6,020 nt of DNA, from contig JAESRR010000114.1 in assembly GCA_016764535.1 (NCBI GenBank), positions 1 through 6,020 of the forward strand, in the 5' to 3' direction. Within the stretch, counting starts at the first letter, position 1, and the number at the start of each line of letters is the position of its first letter. The notes below the pieces were generated by a model. It saw only the letters and a program-made list of their open reading frames with translations, was not told the DNA's origin and did no database searches. Below are positions 5,929-6,020 of this stretch, piece by piece. The DNA is from Cohaesibacteraceae bacterium. Lineage in GTDB: Bacteria; Pseudomonadota; Alphaproteobacteria; Rhizobiales; Cohaesibacteraceae. The translations under genes were made by a program, and so were the position numbers.

Positions 5929-6020
5929 TCAATTCGCAAACATCGCCATGCCACCCAGCCAGAACAACCAGTAAAACACCATGGGTACAGGTACAAAAAT
6001 CAGGAGCTGCGCCAATGCCA
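5929..6020 (-). CDS. C-terminal end of a hydrophobic, probably membrane, protein (partial)
   Basis: Only the last 29 codons and the TGA stop (5931-5929) are inside the window; the gene enters from the right. The visible residues include LLIFVPVPMVFYWLFWLGG and end in MAMFAN. They look like a terminal transmembrane helix rich in aromatic residues. It converges on the peroxiredoxin gene and stops just past that gene's terminator, a normal place for a convergent gene to end. The family cannot be identified from so few residues. A competing plus-strand reading (AGGAG at 6002-6006 with ATG at 6015) cannot be excluded. Confidence 0.45.
   Translation of the reverse strand, partial: ALAQLLIFVPVPMVFYWLFWLGGMAMFAN

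Noticed and set aside
6002..6020. Possible plus-strand gene start (AGGAG then ATG 6015)
   Set aside because: Only two codons are visible, and the opposite strand offers a hydrophobic frame with a proper stop.
1..6020. Defence island, CRISPR array, insertion sequence or tRNA-linked integration site
   Set aside because: No spaced direct-repeat array, transposase or recombinase motif, terminal inverted repeat or tRNA-like fold was found on either strand.

Overview
The window looks like chromosomal DNA from an alphaproteobacterium. This rests on a soluble chemoreceptor whose N-terminal 'FVRES ... YFRRI ... [10 protein letters not shown]' block is familiar from alphaproteobacterial methyl-accepting proteins, and on moderate GC in the genes with markedly AT-rich spacers. 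The genus cannot be named from this alone. No tRNA, rRNA, CRISPR array, transposase or other mobile-element signature was seen.

Layout, left to right. On the minus strand (1-1352) lie two genes transcribed leftwards. The first is a free-standing Aer-type PAS protein (822-1352). The second is a soluble methyl-accepting chemotaxis protein (758 down to the window edge), which runs off the left end. Together they look like a bipartite energy/redox taxis receptor: the flavin-type PAS sensor and the CheA/CheW-coupling hairpin sit on separate polypeptides instead of being fused as in E. coli Aer. An AT-rich spacer of about 0.5 kb (1353-1879) follows. It holds three copies of the 9-mer ATACTGTAT (one degenerate) upstream of a TATAAT box for the PAS gene, several small hairpins, and an open but unconvincing reading frame.

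Next, still on the minus strand (1880-3622), is a large unrecognised membrane protein with a composite architecture. It has an N-terminal J-like domain without the HPD motif, a four-cysteine zinc-ribbon-like module, a hydrophobic GWWG segment, a helical repeat-like stretch, a second membrane segment and a C-terminal beta-rich domain, probably periplasmic. It is the least explained gene here.

A divergent spacer separates it from two plus-strand genes. These are a class A FAD-dependent monooxygenase (3846-4991) and a 1-Cys peroxiredoxin of the Prx6 type (5163-5822). The peroxiredoxin has its own candidate promoter, a TTCGAA-ATA-TTCGAA inverted repeat and a good intrinsic terminator (5869-5906). 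At the right edge the last 29 codons of a minus-strand hydrophobic protein converge on that terminator.

Functionally, the window mixes redox/oxygen sensing (PAS plus MCP), flavin-dependent oxygen chemistry and peroxide removal. The three sets are probably separate transcription units, and any link between them is inference.
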